Shown here: piece by piece, positions 44,156-53,198 of the stretch
How positions within the stretch are numbered: position 1 is the stretch's first letter
Layout of the letters: every line of letters starts with the position of its first letter
Source: Rubrivivax sp.
GTDB lineage: Bacteria > Pseudomonadota > Gammaproteobacteria > Burkholderiales > Burkholderiaceae_C
DNA length: 64,000 bases
Reading direction: 5' to 3'
NCBI GenBank assembly: GCA_004210455.1
Contig: SEFA01000018.1
Location: forward strand, 1 to 64,000
Program-made: the position numbers and the translations under genes
Notes under the pieces: model-generated
What the model was told of the DNA's origin: nothing
What the model saw: only the letters and a program-made list of their open reading frames with translations
The model's database searches: none

Positions 44156-46084
44156 ATGTCCCTGATAAGACAAATCTGGTGGCTGGTCCTGGGCGCGGTG
44201 CTGGCGTCGGCGTTGGGAGGCGTCGCGGTGAGCACCTGGTCGTTGCGGGAGTTGTTGCAGACACAGGCGCAACTGAAGAACGCCGACAACGCCAACGCGC
44301 TGGCGCTGGCGCTGTCGCAGCAGAAGGGCGATGCGGAGCTGATGTCGCTGCTGATCTCGGCGCAATTCGACGCGGGCGCCTATGAGAGCGTGCGCTGGCG
44401 CGACGGCAGCGGCAAACCGGTGTTCGAGCGGCATCTGGAGACGCCGCAGACCTCGCACGCGCCGCGCTGGTTCGTGGCGCTGCTCCGGCTGGACGTGGCG
44501 CCGGGTGTGGCCAAGGTGTCGGACGGCTGGAAGGCCGCTGGCGAGATCGAGCTGCGCGGCCAGACCGGCTACGTGCACGAGGCGCTGTGGCGCGCGACGG
44601 TCAGCACGGCCCTGTGGCTGCTGGCCGTGGGCCTGGCGACGGGCGTGGCTGCGGCGGCGGTGCTGGCGCGGTTGCGCCGGCCGTTGGACACGGCGGTGCG
44701 GCAGGCCGAGGGCGTTTCGCAAGGTCGCTTCGAGACCGTGCTGGAGCCGCGCGTGCCGGAGATGCGCAAGCTGACGAGCGCGATGAACACGATGGTGCTG
44801 CGCACACGGCAGATGTTCGAGGCCCAGGCTGAACAGCTGCGCACGCTGCATCACCAGCTGCTGTGCGACGAACTCACGGGACTGTCGCACCGGCGGCAGT
44901 TCGTGGCGGAACTGAATTCGGCGCTGGAGCGCGACGACGGTCCGTTGCGCGCGGGGCTGGTGTTGCTTCGTCTGCGGGATCTGCAGGGCCTGAACCAGCG
45001 CCTCGGGCACGGCGCGACGGACCAGGCGCTGATGGCGATCGCGCAGGCGCTGCGCGTGTATCCGGAGCAGGTGCGGGGCTGCCTCGCGGGGCGGCTGAAC
45101 GGCTCGGACTTCGCGCTGTGGCTGCCGGCGCCGAACGTGGTCGGCGATACCGCGCAGGCGCTGGCCGACGCCTTGCGGGCCGGCCTGCAGAACCTGGGGC
45201 CGGGCGTCGGCGTCGCGCTGGGCGCGGTCGAGCTGATGCGCGACCAGCCGATGAGCGCGTGGTTCGCCGCGGCCGACGCAGCGCTGGCCAAGGCCGAGCA
45301 GGGCGAAGGCGTCGTGCTGGAGCTGCGCGAGGCGCCGCCGTCGGACGAGGTGGCGCAGGGCGAGCGCGCGTGGCGCGCGCTGATCTCCGATGCGCTGGCG
45401 CATCAACGCAGCCGGCTGCTGGAGTTCCCGCTGATCGGGCGCGAGCGTCAGGTCTTGCATCTGGAATGTCCGCTGCAGCTGAAGCTGAACCCGGTCGGCG
45501 AATTCGAGCCGGCCGCGCGCTGGCTGCCATTGGCGTTGCGCCATCGACTGAGTGCCGAGGCTGACTTGCAAGCCCTGGCGCTGGCGCTGCAGGCGACGCA
45601 ACGGGACTCGCGGATGCGTTGCGTCAACGTGGCGCCGGCGTCGCTCAACGACGGCAGCTTCATCGCCCGCGCCCGCGAACTGGTGCAGGCGGCGCCGGCC
45701 GCCGCGCGGCGGCAGATCGGATTGGAAGTGGCGGAGCCGGCGGCAGCGCAGCACTTCGAGGCGCTGCAGGAACTCGGTCGTCAACTGCGTCCCTTCGGCG
45801 TGCAGCTCGGCCTCGAACACGCGGGCGCCGGACTGGCTCAAATCGATCGTCTTTTCCAGGCCGGACTGGACTACGTGAAGCTCGACAGCTCGGTGGTCAG
45901 CGGCGTCTCGGCGGACGTGGGCCGCGCGGCCTTCGTGCGCAGCCTGGTGGTCATGCTGCGCAGCCTCTCTCTGAAGGTCTATGCGGAGGGCGTCACCGAT
46001 GCGCTCGACGCACAGGCGCTGTGGGACTGCGAACTCGACGGCATCACCGGGCCGTGGGCCTCGGCACAGGAAATCAAGCCCTGA
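44156..46084 (+). CDS. lapD: LapD-type c-di-GMP receptor with degenerate GGDEF and EAL domains
   Basis: A 642-residue inner-membrane protein that binds c-di-GMP through its EAL domain and sequesters LapG from the periplasm. TM 1 is at residues 7-29, the LapD/MoxY-type periplasmic domain at about 30-150, and TM 2 at about 152-172, followed by a HAMP linker. In the GGDEF domain (about 235-390) the active site reads NGSDF, so it is inactive. In the EAL domain (about 400-640) the EAL signature is replaced by LEFPLIG. Loss of catalysis with retained folds is the LapD hallmark. It is the partner of the adjacent lapG. Confidence 0.92.
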   Translation: MSLIRQIWWLVLGAVLASALGGVAVSTWSLRELLQTQAQLKNADNANALALALSQQKGDAELMSLLISAQFDAGAYESVRWRDGSGKPVFERHLETPQTSHAPRWFVALLRLDVAPGVAKVSDGWKAAGEIELRGQTGYVHEALWRATVSTALWLLAVGLATGVAAAAVLARLRRPLDTAVRQAEGVSQGRFETVLEPRVPEMRKLTSAMNTMVLRTRQMFEAQAEQLRTLHHQLLCDELTGLSHRRQFVAELNSALERDDGPLRAGLVLLRLRDLQGLNQRLGHGATDQALMAIAQALRVYPEQVRGCLAGRLNGSDFALWLPAPNVVGDTAQALADALRAGLQNLGPGVGVALGAVELMRDQPMSAWFAAADAALAKAEQGEGVVLELREAPPSDEVAQGERAWRALISDALAHQRSRLLEFPLIGRERQVLHLECPLQLKLNPVGEFEPAARWLPLALRHRLSAEADLQALALALQATQRDSRMRCVNVAPASLNDGSFIARARELVQAAPAAARRQIGLEVAEPAAAQHFEALQELGRQLRPFGVQLGLEHAGAGLAQIDRLFQAGLDYVKLDSSVVSGVSADVGRAAFVRSLVVMLRSLSLKVYAEGVTDALDAQALWDCELDGITGPWASAQEIKP

Positions 46085-46104
46085 CTCATCCAAGTCGGTG
46101 AATC

Positions 46105-46122
46105 GCTTGACCGCCGTCAAGC
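46105..46122. promoter_or_regulatory. Inverted repeat upstream of the toxin-antitoxin genes
   Basis: GCTTGAC-CGCC-GTCAAGC, a perfect 7-bp inverted repeat 20 bases after lapD and 71 bases before the antitoxin. It may be the autoregulatory operator of the TA pair or a weak lapD terminator; no T-tract follows. TTGCAAAG at 46127 could be a -35. Confidence 0.4.
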
Positions 46123-46192
46123 ACTCTTGCAAAGCGTTTTGAAGCTCTGAGAATCCGCGCCTTCCTCTTGTTTTTGAAAGAGCAGGCGCAGA

Positions 46193-46525
46193 ATGTCCGC
46201 ACTCCTAAAGCCCCTCGAACTCTTCATGCCCCGCGTCGATTTCAACGTTCAGATCGATGAACAACTAAAGGCCCGCGTTGAGACGCTGGCCGCCTCGATC
46301 TGCGTGGACATGAACGAACTCGTCGAACACTTGGTCAAGCGCTGGGTCGAGCGCACGGCGCCCGAGGAGCCCGATGTGACGATGGAAGAGGTGTTGCAGG
46401 AGCGACGTCTCGACAACGGCGTCAAGGCATCACTGCGTGGAGATCTGGTCCCTGACGAAGAGATCGAGGCCGAGCACGCGCAGATGATGGCCGAGATCCG
46501 CGGTCGTCAAGGGAGTGTCGGGTGA
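46193..46525 (+). CDS. Antitoxin, ribbon-helix-helix type
   Basis: A 110-residue protein. The segment RVDFNVQIDEQLKARVETLAASICVD (46229 onward) followed by MNELVEHLVKRWVER resembles the beta-strand/two-helix fold of Arc/DinJ-type antitoxins, which bind DNA as dimers and the toxin through the acidic tail. A later ATG (46226) would trim 11 residues. The stop overlaps the toxin's GTG start by 4 bases (GTGA), so antitoxin is made first, as usual. Confidence 0.75.
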   Translation: MSALLKPLELFMPRVDFNVQIDEQLKARVETLAASICVDMNELVEHLVKRWVERTAPEEPDVTMEEVLQERRLDNGVKASLRGDLVPDEEIEAEHAQMMAEIRGRQGSVG

Positions 46526-46806
46526 GGGCCCGGTGGACCCGCGAAGCCCGAGCCCAACTCAAGCATCAAGTCCACTACCTTGCGGAACGCAATCGACAGG
46601 CAGCCGATCGGCTCTACCTGGACGCGCACGCAGCTGCGGACCTGATAGCTCGACATCCAGAGTTCGGCCGACCTATTGACCCTCGCGTGCGGGAGTGGGG
46701 GATTGGCAGGGAAAAGCGCTACCTCCTACGCTACGTTCCCAAGGCCCTGGTCGTAGACATCGTGGAGTTCTGGCACACGGCTCAAGAGCGGTCGTTGCCA
46801 GCATGA
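46522..46806 (+). CDS. ParE/RelE-family toxin
   Basis: A 94-residue toxin of the ParE/RelE superfamily. It shows the typical opening RWTREARAQLKHQVHYLAE, the central IARHPEFGRP and the C-terminal beta pattern KRYLLRYVPKALVVDIVEFWH. ParE members poison DNA gyrase and RelE members cut mRNA on ribosomes; the EFW-H end fits ParE better, but this is not decisive. The GTG start overlaps the antitoxin stop. Confidence 0.82.
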   Translation: MRARWTREARAQLKHQVHYLAERNRQAADRLYLDAHAAADLIARHPEFGRPIDPRVREWGIGREKRYLLRYVPKALVVDIVEFWHTAQERSLPA

Positions 46807-46819
46807 GCACGGAGCGCAA

Positions 46820-47368
46820 TCAGTCGATATCCGCCGTATGCAACGGATACCCGTTGCCGCTGCGGCGGTCTTCGAAGAAGCGCTGCAGCGCTTCGCGGAT
46901 CGTGTGGAAGGCGATCTCGTCCCACGGCACTTCGTGCTCGTGGAACAGCCTGGCCTCGAGGGTTTCCGGACCCGGGTCGAATTCCGGGCTCAGCAGCTTC
47001 GCGCGGTAGAAGGTGTGGACCTGCCCCACGCGGACCACGTTCATCACGCAGTACAGGTTCTGCAGCGCGATCTGCGCGCCGGCCTCTTCGACCGTCTCGC
47101 GCGCCGCGCCTTCGGCGAGCGTCTCGCCGAGTTCCATGAAGCCCGCCGGCAGCGTCCACTTGCCCCGCCGCGGCTCGATCGCGCGCTTGCACAGCAGCAC
47201 CTGATCGCCCCACACCGGCAAGGTCCCCACGACGTTCAGCGGATTCTCGTAATGGATCGCGCCGCACGCGGTGCAGGTCGCGCGCTCCCGGTTGTCGTCA
47301 GCCGGGATGCGGTAGTCGATCTGGCCGCCGCAGGTGGGGCAATGCTGGAAGCGCCGCGCTTGGAACAT
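46820..47368 (-). CDS. NUDIX hydrolase with N-terminal zinc ribbon
   Basis: A 182-residue protein. An N-terminal zinc ribbon (CPTCGG... CTACG, about residues 9-35) precedes a NUDIX domain. The NUDIX box is exact: GFMELGETLAEGAARETVEEAGA. Such enzymes hydrolyse nucleoside diphosphates linked to another moiety; the zinc ribbon resembles NudC-type NADH pyrophosphatases, but the protein is shorter. The ATG at 47368 directly precedes the zinc ribbon; an ATG 18 codons upstream would overlap the divergent maiA start. The substrate is unknown. Confidence 0.88.
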   Translation of the reverse strand: MFQARRFQHCPTCGGQIDYRIPADDNRERATCTACGAIHYENPLNVVGTLPVWGDQVLLCKRAIEPRRGKWTLPAGFMELGETLAEGAARETVEEAGAQIALQNLYCVMNVVRVGQVHTFYRAKLLSPEFDPGPETLEARLFHEHEVPWDEIAFHTIREALQRFFEDRRSGNGYPLHTADID

Positions 47369-47420
47369 GGGCCGCAGTGTACCGGCCTCCATCGCCGACC
47401 CCGTGGCATCATCGTCGGCC

Positions 47421-48059
47421 ATGGAGCTCTACAACTACTTCCGTTCGTCCGCCTCCTACCGCGTCCGCATCGCGATGGCGCTCAAGGGCCTGGACTTCGA
47501 TTACAAGCCGGTCCACCTCGCGAAGAACGAGCAGTTCAACGAGTCCTACGCCGCCGTCTCCGCGTCGCGTCTGGTCCCGTTGCTCAAGGACGGCGACGCG
47601 CTCGTCACGCAGTCGATGGCGATCATCGAGTACCTCGACGAGACGCATCCCGAGCCGCCCCTGCTGCCCGGCGACGCGTTGAGCCGCGCCTACATCCGCG
47701 CGCTGTCGCAGGACATCGCCTGCGAGATCCATCCGCTGAACAACCTGCGCGTGCTGCGCTACCTGGTGAAGGACCTGGGCGTCGGCGACGACAACAAGAC
47801 CCGCTGGATCCACCACTGGGTCGAGAGCGGGCTGGCGGTCGTCGAGCAGCGCTTGAAGGCAGAAGGACGTTCGGGCCGCTTCTGCGTCGGCGACACGCCG
47901 ACGATGGCCGATTGCGTGCTCGTGCCGCAGATCTTCAACGCGCAGCGCTTCGACAGCCGGCTCGATCACGTGCCGACGGTCATGAGGATCTTCGAGCAGT
48001 GCATGGCGCTCGACGCCTTCAGCAAGACGCAGCCGAGCGCCTGTCCCGATGCGGAATGA
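47421..48059 (+). CDS. maiA: Maleylacetoacetate isomerase (zeta-class glutathione S-transferase)
   Basis: A 212-residue GST of the zeta class, which isomerises maleylacetoacetate to fumarylacetoacetate with glutathione in tyrosine/homogentisate breakdown. The zeta active-site motif RSSASYRVRIA is at residues 8-18, LVPLLKDG and TQSMAIIEYLDE bind glutathione, and FCVGDTPTMADCVLVPQ is the C-terminal signature. No homogentisate pathway gene is adjacent. Its 3' end overlaps pgeF by 11 bases. Confidence 0.9.
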   Translation: MELYNYFRSSASYRVRIAMALKGLDFDYKPVHLAKNEQFNESYAAVSASRLVPLLKDGDALVTQSMAIIEYLDETHPEPPLLPGDALSRAYIRALSQDIACEIHPLNNLRVLRYLVKDLGVGDDNKTRWIHHWVESGLAVVEQRLKAEGRSGRFCVGDTPTMADCVLVPQIFNAQRFDSRLDHVPTVMRIFEQCMALDAFSKTQPSACPDAE

Positions 48060-48849
48060 GGACTGGCTGAGGCCGTCATGGACTGCGTCGCATGTTGACG
48101 CCTTCATGACCACGCGTGCCGGCGGCGTCAGCGGCGGCCCGCAGGCGCCGGACGATCAACGCGGATTGACGAGCCTCAACCTCGGGCGCTCCGTCGGTGA
48201 CGACCCCGCCCATGTGGTCGAGAACCGCCGGCGCGTCGCCGCCGCGATCGGCGGTCATCCCGTCTTCCTGAAGCAGGTGCATGGCACGACCGTGTTGCGG
48301 CTGCGCGCCGAGCACGCGCTTCCCGATGCCGATCCCGAGCCGGCGGACGCGGCGATCAGCACCGATCCAGCGCTCGCCTGCGCGGTGATGGTCGCGGACT
48401 GCCTGCCCGTGCTGTTCGCCGGCCCGGGCGTGGTCGGCGCCGCGCACGCGGGCTGGCGGGGACTTGCGGGCGGCGTGCTCGAGAACACCGTCGCCGCGAT
48501 GTGCGACGCGGCGCGCTGCGAGCCTCACGACATCAGCGCGTGGATGGGCGCCTGCATCGGACCGGATCAGTTCGAAGTCGGCGCCGACGTGCTTGCAGCC
48601 TTCGGTGCCGAGCCGCTGCATCAGGATCAACCGATGTTCCGTTTCCAACGGAACGAACAAGGCGAGGCGCGCTGGCGCGCCGATCTCTACGGCCTCGCCC
48701 GGCGCCGGCTGGAAGCGCACGGCATCGCGGCCGTCAGCGGCGGCGGCTGGTGCACGCTCAGCGAGCCGTCACGGTTCTTTTCGTTCCGACACGAGCGCGT
48801 CGACGGACGGCGCAGCGGGCGCATGGCCGCCGTCATCCGGTTGCGCTGA
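48049..48849 (+). CDS. pgeF: Peptidoglycan editing factor / laccase-domain protein
   Basis: A 266-residue YfiH/COG1496 protein. The metal-site motifs are KQVHGTTV (His), VADCLPVLF (Cys) and AAHAGWRGLAGG (His). The E. coli homologue hydrolyses wrongly built UDP-MurNAc-L-Ser precursors, and related proteins act on purine nucleosides; older names call it polyphenol oxidase. It overlaps maiA by 11 bases at its start. Its last 81 bases are antisense to the small membrane protein gene. Confidence 0.92.
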   Translation: MRNEDWLRPSWTASHVDAFMTTRAGGVSGGPQAPDDQRGLTSLNLGRSVGDDPAHVVENRRRVAAAIGGHPVFLKQVHGTTVLRLRAEHALPDADPEPADAAISTDPALACAVMVADCLPVLFAGPGVVGAAHAGWRGLAGGVLENTVAAMCDAARCEPHDISAWMGACIGPDQFEVGADVLAAFGAEPLHQDQPMFRFQRNEQGEARWRADLYGLARRRLEAHGIAAVSGGGWCTLSEPSRFFSFRHERVDGRRSGRMAAVIRLR

Positions 48850-49038
48850 CGCCTCCGCCCGCCGGCGCGCGGCGCGCCGCCCGGGCGTGCCCATCAGGTA
48901 CATGACGATCGATAGCGGTACCACGCCGTAGAGCACGAAGGTGATGAGCGCGCCCAGCACCGTGCCCTGCGTGCTGAAGGCCTCGACGATCGCCATCATC
49001 AGCACCACATACATCCACGCGATGGCCACCAGATACAT
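48769..49038 (-). CDS. Small two-helix membrane protein
   Basis: An 89-residue protein of unknown function with two hydrophobic helices (about residues 3-20 and 27-48, VLGALITFVLYGVVPLSIVMYLM), then a basic Arg-rich stretch and a hydrophilic tail. GAGGAA lies 8 bases before the ATG at 49038. The 3' quarter overlaps the end of pgeF on the opposite strand. It is divergent from phaC. Confidence 0.7.
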   Translation of the reverse strand: MYLVAIAWMYVVLMMAIVEAFSTQGTVLGALITFVLYGVVPLSIVMYLMGTPGRRAARRRAEASAQPDDGGHAPAAPSVDALVSERKEP

Positions 49039-49159
49039 CAACGATTTCCTCGGGTCTTCGCGACAGCAGCGTCACGCGGGGGTAAGCTGATCGAGCTACA
49101 AAGCGCCTGAGCATATGCGAAGCCTCCCCGTCGATCCGCATCTTCCGCGTGACCGGCTG

Positions 49160-49175
49160 TGGCAAGCTTCTTGCA
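49160..49175 (+). promoter_or_regulatory. Sigma-54 (-24/-12) promoter candidate for phaC
   Basis: TGGCAAG-CTTC-TTGCA matches the consensus TGGCACG-N4-TTGCW at all but one position, with the required 10 bases between the GG (49161-49162) and GC (49173-49174). A transcript would start near 49185, giving a leader of about 12 bases that still includes part of the AAGAGGAG ribosome site. Confidence 0.55.
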
Positions 49176-49196
49176 CAGGTCGGCAAGAGGAGACAC

Positions 49197-50978
49197 ATGA
49201 GCGCGAACAACGCCGCCGCCGGATTCCCCGGCACATCGGTCCACGGTTTCGAACACTGGGCTCAGCAGGCCCAGCAGGCGGCCAGCAGCCTGTCGCACGG
49301 CTTCGGCGACGCCTTCAAGCATTTGCAGGCGATGCAGATCCCGCCCGACGCGTGGTCGCGGCTGCAGTCCGAGTACATCAGCCAGGCCAGCGCGCTGTGG
49401 AACGCCGCGCTCGGTGAGTCCCAGGGCGCGACGTCTTCCACTGCGCCCGCCGCCACCGCGGCCGCTCCGGCCACTGCGATGACCACGCCGCTGAAGGACC
49501 GCCGCTTCGCCGATGCGTCCTGGAACGAGAACCGCCTCGCCCACTTCACCGCGCAGCTCTACCTGCTCAACGCCAAGACGCTGCAGCGGATGGCCGACCA
49601 GGTCCAGGCCGACGACAAGACCCGCGCCCGTGTCCGCTTCGCGGTGCAGCAGTTCGTCGACGCGTCCTCGCCGAGCAACTTCCTCGCGCTGAATCCCGAA
49701 GCGCAGCAGCGCGCGCTGAACACGCAGGGAGAAAGCCTGGCGCGCGGCCTGCAGCTGCTGATGGCCGACGTCCGGCGCGGTCACGTGTCCCAGACCGACG
49801 AGTCGGCCTTCGAGGTCGGGCGCAATGTCGCGACCACCGAGGGCCACGTCGTCTTCGAGAACGCGTTCTTCCAGCTGCTCGAATACAAGCCGCTCACCGC
49901 GAAGGTGCATGCACGGCCGCTGCTGATGGTGCCGCCCTGCATCAACAAGTACTACATCCTCGACCTGCAGCCGGAGAACTCGCTGATCCGCTATGCGGTG
50001 GCGCAGGGCCACCGCACCTTCGTGGTGAGCTGGCGCAACCCCGACGCCGACTGCGTGCACTGGACCTGGGACGACTACATCGGTCAGGCCGCGATCAAGG
50101 CCATCGAGGTCACGCGCGAGATCGCCGGCACCGACACGATCAACACGCTGGGCTTCTGCGTCGGCGGCACAATCCTGGCGACCGCGCTGGCCGTGCTGGC
50201 CGCGCGCGGCGAGCAGCCCGCCGAGAGCGTCACCCTGCTGACCACGCTGATCGACTTCAGCAGCAACGGCATCCTGGACCTGTTCATCGACGAGCCCGCC
50301 GTGCAGCTGCGCGAGATGACGCTGGGCGACCAGGCCGTGAGCGGCCCGGGCCTGCTCAAGGGGCAGGAACTCGCGACGACCTTCAGCTTCCTGCGTCCCA
50401 ACGACCTCGTCTGGAACTACGTCGTCGGCAACTACCTGAAAGGCGATGCGCCGCCGGCCTTCGACCTGCTGTACTGGAACGGCGACGCGACCAACCTGCC
50501 GGGGCCGATGTACTGCTGGTACCTGCGCCACACCTACCTGCAGAACGAGCTGCGCATCCCGGGCCAGTTGACCGTCTGCGGCGAGCGGATCGACCTCGGC
50601 GCCATCCAGGCGCCGGTGTACATCTACGGCTCGCGCGAGGACCACATCGTCCCGTGGGACGCCGCCTACCGGAGCACGCAGGTGTTCAAGGGCAGGAAGC
50701 GTTTCGTGCTCGGCGCGTCCGGGCACATCGCCGGCGTCATCAATCCGCCGGAGAAGAAGAAGCGCAGCCATTGGATTGGAAAGGGCGCGGCGCTGCCGGC
50801 CGACAACCAGCAATGGCTGCAGTCCGCCACCGAGCATCCCGGCAGCTGGTGGACCGACTGGTCGCAGTGGCTGGCCGGCCACGCGGGTCCGCAGAAGGCG
50901 GCACCGCGCAAGCCGGGCGGTCGCGGCCACGAGGCCATCGAGCCGGCGCCAGGCCGCTATGTGAAGCAGCGCGCGTGA
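49197..50978 (+). CDS. phaC: Class I poly(3-hydroxyalkanoate) synthase
   Basis: Polymerises (R)-3-hydroxybutyryl-CoA into PHB at the granule surface. At 593 aa it is the class I length (Cupriavidus 589). The lipase-like box GFCVGG holds nucleophile Cys321, with Asp482 ([10 protein letters not shown]) and His510 ([13 protein letters not shown]). The N-terminal 100 residues are variable and Ala/Gln-rich. An AGAGGAGAC ribosome site precedes the ATG at 49197; sixteen upstream codons are not used. It heads phaC-phaA-phaB, with gaps of 113 and 115 bases. Confidence 0.97.
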   Translation: MSANNAAAGFPGTSVHGFEHWAQQAQQAASSLSHGFGDAFKHLQAMQIPPDAWSRLQSEYISQASALWNAALGESQGATSSTAPAATAAAPATAMTTPLKDRRFADASWNENRLAHFTAQLYLLNAKTLQRMADQVQADDKTRARVRFAVQQFVDASSPSNFLALNPEAQQRALNTQGESLARGLQLLMADVRRGHVSQTDESAFEVGRNVATTEGHVVFENAFFQLLEYKPLTAKVHARPLLMVPPCINKYYILDLQPENSLIRYAVAQGHRTFVVSWRNPDADCVHWTWDDYIGQAAIKAIEVTREIAGTDTINTLGFCVGGTILATALAVLAARGEQPAESVTLLTTLIDFSSNGILDLFIDEPAVQLREMTLGDQAVSGPGLLKGQELATTFSFLRPNDLVWNYVVGNYLKGDAPPAFDLLYWNGDATNLPGPMYCWYLRHTYLQNELRIPGQLTVCGERIDLGAIQAPVYIYGSREDHIVPWDAAYRSTQVFKGRKRFVLGASGHIAGVINPPEKKKRSHWIGKGAALPADNQQWLQSATEHPGSWWTDWSQWLAGHAGPQKAAPRKPGGRGHEAIEPAPGRYVKQRA

Positions 50979-51091
50979 AACCCACTCCCGCGCCATGAGA
51001 ACCCAACCGGTTCAGAGTCGATCCCGCAACGTTGATCCCGCATTCACCCGCTGACGTCCGTCGTTCAGCAGTTTCGAAAGAGGAGCGAGTC

Positions 51092-52279
51092 ATGAGTTCA
51101 CCGCAAGACATCGTCATCGTCGCCGCGGCGCGCACGCCGATCGGCAAGTTCGGAGGGACGCTGTCCAAGACCCCCGCCAGCGAGCTGGGCGCGATCGTCA
51201 TCCAGGAGCTGCTGCGCAGAAGCGGCCTGCAGCCCGACCAGATCAACGAGGTCATCCTCGGCCAGGTGCTGACCGCCGGCGTCGGCCAGAACCCGGCACG
51301 CCAGGCCGTCATCAAGGCGGGCCTGCCGGTGACCGTGCCGGCCATGACGATCAACAAGGTCTGCGGCTCCGGCCTCAAGGCCGTGATGCTGGCCGCGCAG
51401 GCGATCCGCGACGGCGATTCGGACATCATCATCGCCGGCGGCCAGGAGAGCATGAGCCTGGCGCCGCACGTGCTGCCGGGCTCGCGCGAAGGCCAGCGCA
51501 TGGGCGACTGGAAGCTGGTCGACACCATGATCACCGACGGCCTGTGGGACGTGTACAACCAGTACCACATGGGCATCACCGCCGAGAACGTGGCCAAGGA
51601 GTACCACGTCAGCCGCGCGCAGCAGGATGAACTGGCGCTCGCCAGCCAGCAGAAGGCCGCGGCGGCGCAGGACGCCGGCCGCTTCACCGCCGAGATCGTG
51701 CCGGTGACCATCCCGCAGAAGAAGGGCGATCCGGTCGTGTTCGCGGCCGACGAGTTCATCAACCGCAAGTCCAACGCCGAGGCGCTGGCCGGCCTGAAAC
51801 CCGCCTTCGACAAGGCCGGGTCGGTGACCGCCGGCAATGCCTCGGGCCTGAACGACGGGGCCGCGGGCCTCGTGCTGATGACCGACGCCAAGGCCAAGGC
51901 GCTGGGACTCACGCCGCTGGCGCGCCTGGCGTCCTATGCGAGCGCCGGCGTCGACCCGAAGACCATGGGCATGGGGCCGGTACCCGCGTCGCGCAAGGCG
52001 CTGCAGCGCGCCGGCTGGCAGCCCAAGGACCTGGACCTGCTGGAGATCAACGAGGCCTTCGCCGCGCAGGCCTGCGCGGTGCATCAGGAGATGGGCTGGG
52101 ACGTCAGCAAGGTCAACGTCAATGGCGGCGCGATCGCGCTGGGCCATCCGATCGGCGCCTCGGGCGCCCGCATCCTGGTCACGCTGCTGCACGAGATGAT
52201 CAAGCGCGATGCGAAGAAGGGCATCGCCAGCCTGTGCATCGGCGGCGGCATGGGCGTCGCCCTGTGCGTCGAACGCTGA
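51092..52279 (+). CDS. phaA: Acetyl-CoA acetyltransferase (beta-ketothiolase)
   Basis: Condenses two acetyl-CoA to acetoacetyl-CoA, the first step of PHB synthesis. The length is 395 aa. Catalytic residues are Cys91 ([11 protein letters not shown]), His in [15 protein letters not shown] and the second Cys in [12 protein letters not shown]. The ATG at 51092 follows AAGAGGAGCGAGTC; a more upstream in-frame ATG (51032) lacks a ribosome site. Context with phaC and phaB makes the biosynthetic role firm. Confidence 0.96.
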   Translation: MSSPQDIVIVAAARTPIGKFGGTLSKTPASELGAIVIQELLRRSGLQPDQINEVILGQVLTAGVGQNPARQAVIKAGLPVTVPAMTINKVCGSGLKAVMLAAQAIRDGDSDIIIAGGQESMSLAPHVLPGSREGQRMGDWKLVDTMITDGLWDVYNQYHMGITAENVAKEYHVSRAQQDELALASQQKAAAAQDAGRFTAEIVPVTIPQKKGDPVVFAADEFINRKSNAEALAGLKPAFDKAGSVTAGNASGLNDGAAGLVLMTDAKAKALGLTPLARLASYASAGVDPKTMGMGPVPASRKALQRAGWQPKDLDLLEINEAFAAQACAVHQEMGWDVSKVNVNGGAIALGHPIGASGARILVTLLHEMIKRDAKKGIASLCIGGGMGVALCVER

Positions 52280-52394
52280 CGCCGCCAGTGACGGCCTGTC
52301 ATCTCTCCGATCAACTTCGCGTCTTTCCCGTTTCGACATTCCAGACACCCCGGCCGCGGACGCGGCGCTCCTGGGTGTCATACAGGAGGCAAGC

Positions 52395-53132
52395 ATGAGT
52401 CAGAAAGTTGCATACGTCACCGGCGGGATGGGCGGCATCGGTACCGCCATCTGCCAGCGCCTCCACCAGGACGGCTTCAAGGTCATCGCCGGCTGCGGCC
52501 CCACCCGCGATCGCGGCAAGTGGCTGGGCGAGCAGGCGGAGCAGGGCTACACCTTCTTCTGCTCCGCCGGCAACGTGGCCGACTGGGACTCGACCGTCGC
52601 CGCGTTCGAAGCCACGATCGCCGAGCACGGCACCATCGACGTGCTGGTCAACAACGCGGGTGTCACCAAGGACCGCATGTTCCTGAAGATGACTCGCGAC
52701 GAGTGGGACACCGTCATCGACACCAACCTCAACAGCATGTTCAACGTCACCAAGCAGGTGGTGCCGGGCATGGTGGACAAGGGCTGGGGCCGCATCATCA
52801 ACATCTCGTCGGTCAACGGCGAGAAGGGCCAGGCGGGGCAGACCAACTACTCGGCGGCCAAGGCCGGCATGCACGGCTTCACGATGGCGCTGGCGCAGGA
52901 ACTGGCGTCCAAGGGCATCACGGTGAACACCGTCAGCCCGGGCTACATCGGCACCGACATGGTCAAGGCGGTGCGCCCGGACGTGCTCGAGAAGATCGTG
53001 GCCGGCATCCCGGTGAAGCGCCTCGGCGAGCCCGAGGAGATCGCGTCCATCGTCGGCTGGCTCGCGGGCGAAACCTCCGGCTTCACCACCGGCGCGGACT
53101 TCAGCTGCAACGGCGGGCTGCACATGGGTTGA
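52395..53132 (+). CDS. phaB: Acetoacetyl-CoA reductase (NADPH)
   Basis: A short-chain dehydrogenase of 245 aa that reduces acetoacetyl-CoA to (R)-3-hydroxybutyryl-CoA. The cofactor motif is TGGMGGIG near residue 10, with NNAG, then catalytic Ser in INISSVNG, Tyr152 and Lys156 in YSAAK. The ending [13 protein letters not shown] is characteristic of PhaB. AGGAGGC precedes the ATG. It completes the PHB pathway with phaA and phaC. Confidence 0.96.
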   Translation: MSQKVAYVTGGMGGIGTAICQRLHQDGFKVIAGCGPTRDRGKWLGEQAEQGYTFFCSAGNVADWDSTVAAFEATIAEHGTIDVLVNNAGVTKDRMFLKMTRDEWDTVIDTNLNSMFNVTKQVVPGMVDKGWGRIINISSVNGEKGQAGQTNYSAAKAGMHGFTMALAQELASKGITVNTVSPGYIGTDMVKAVRPDVLEKIVAGIPVKRLGEPEEIASIVGWLAGETSGFTTGADFSCNGGLHMG

Positions 53133-53152
53133 GGGCCGCGGGCCCGTTCCCA

Positions 53153-53179
53153 TGAAAAAGGGCTGCCTCGGCAGCCCTT
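53153..53179. terminator. Bidirectional terminator between phaB and the IclR gene
   Basis: A 9-bp stem (AAGGGCTGC / GCAGCCCTT) with a 4-base loop. On the minus strand it ends in TTTTT, a strong terminator 19 bases after the IclR gene. On the plus strand it is preceded by AAAAA and followed by CGTCGTT, so it may also end the pha transcript. Confidence 0.85.
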
Positions 53180-53198
53180 CGTCGTTGAGGCGTCTTGC

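Noticed and set aside
49111-49118. GCATATGC palindrome upstream of phaC as an operator
   Set aside because: It is only 8 bases, expected by chance in this length, and has no repeated partner site.
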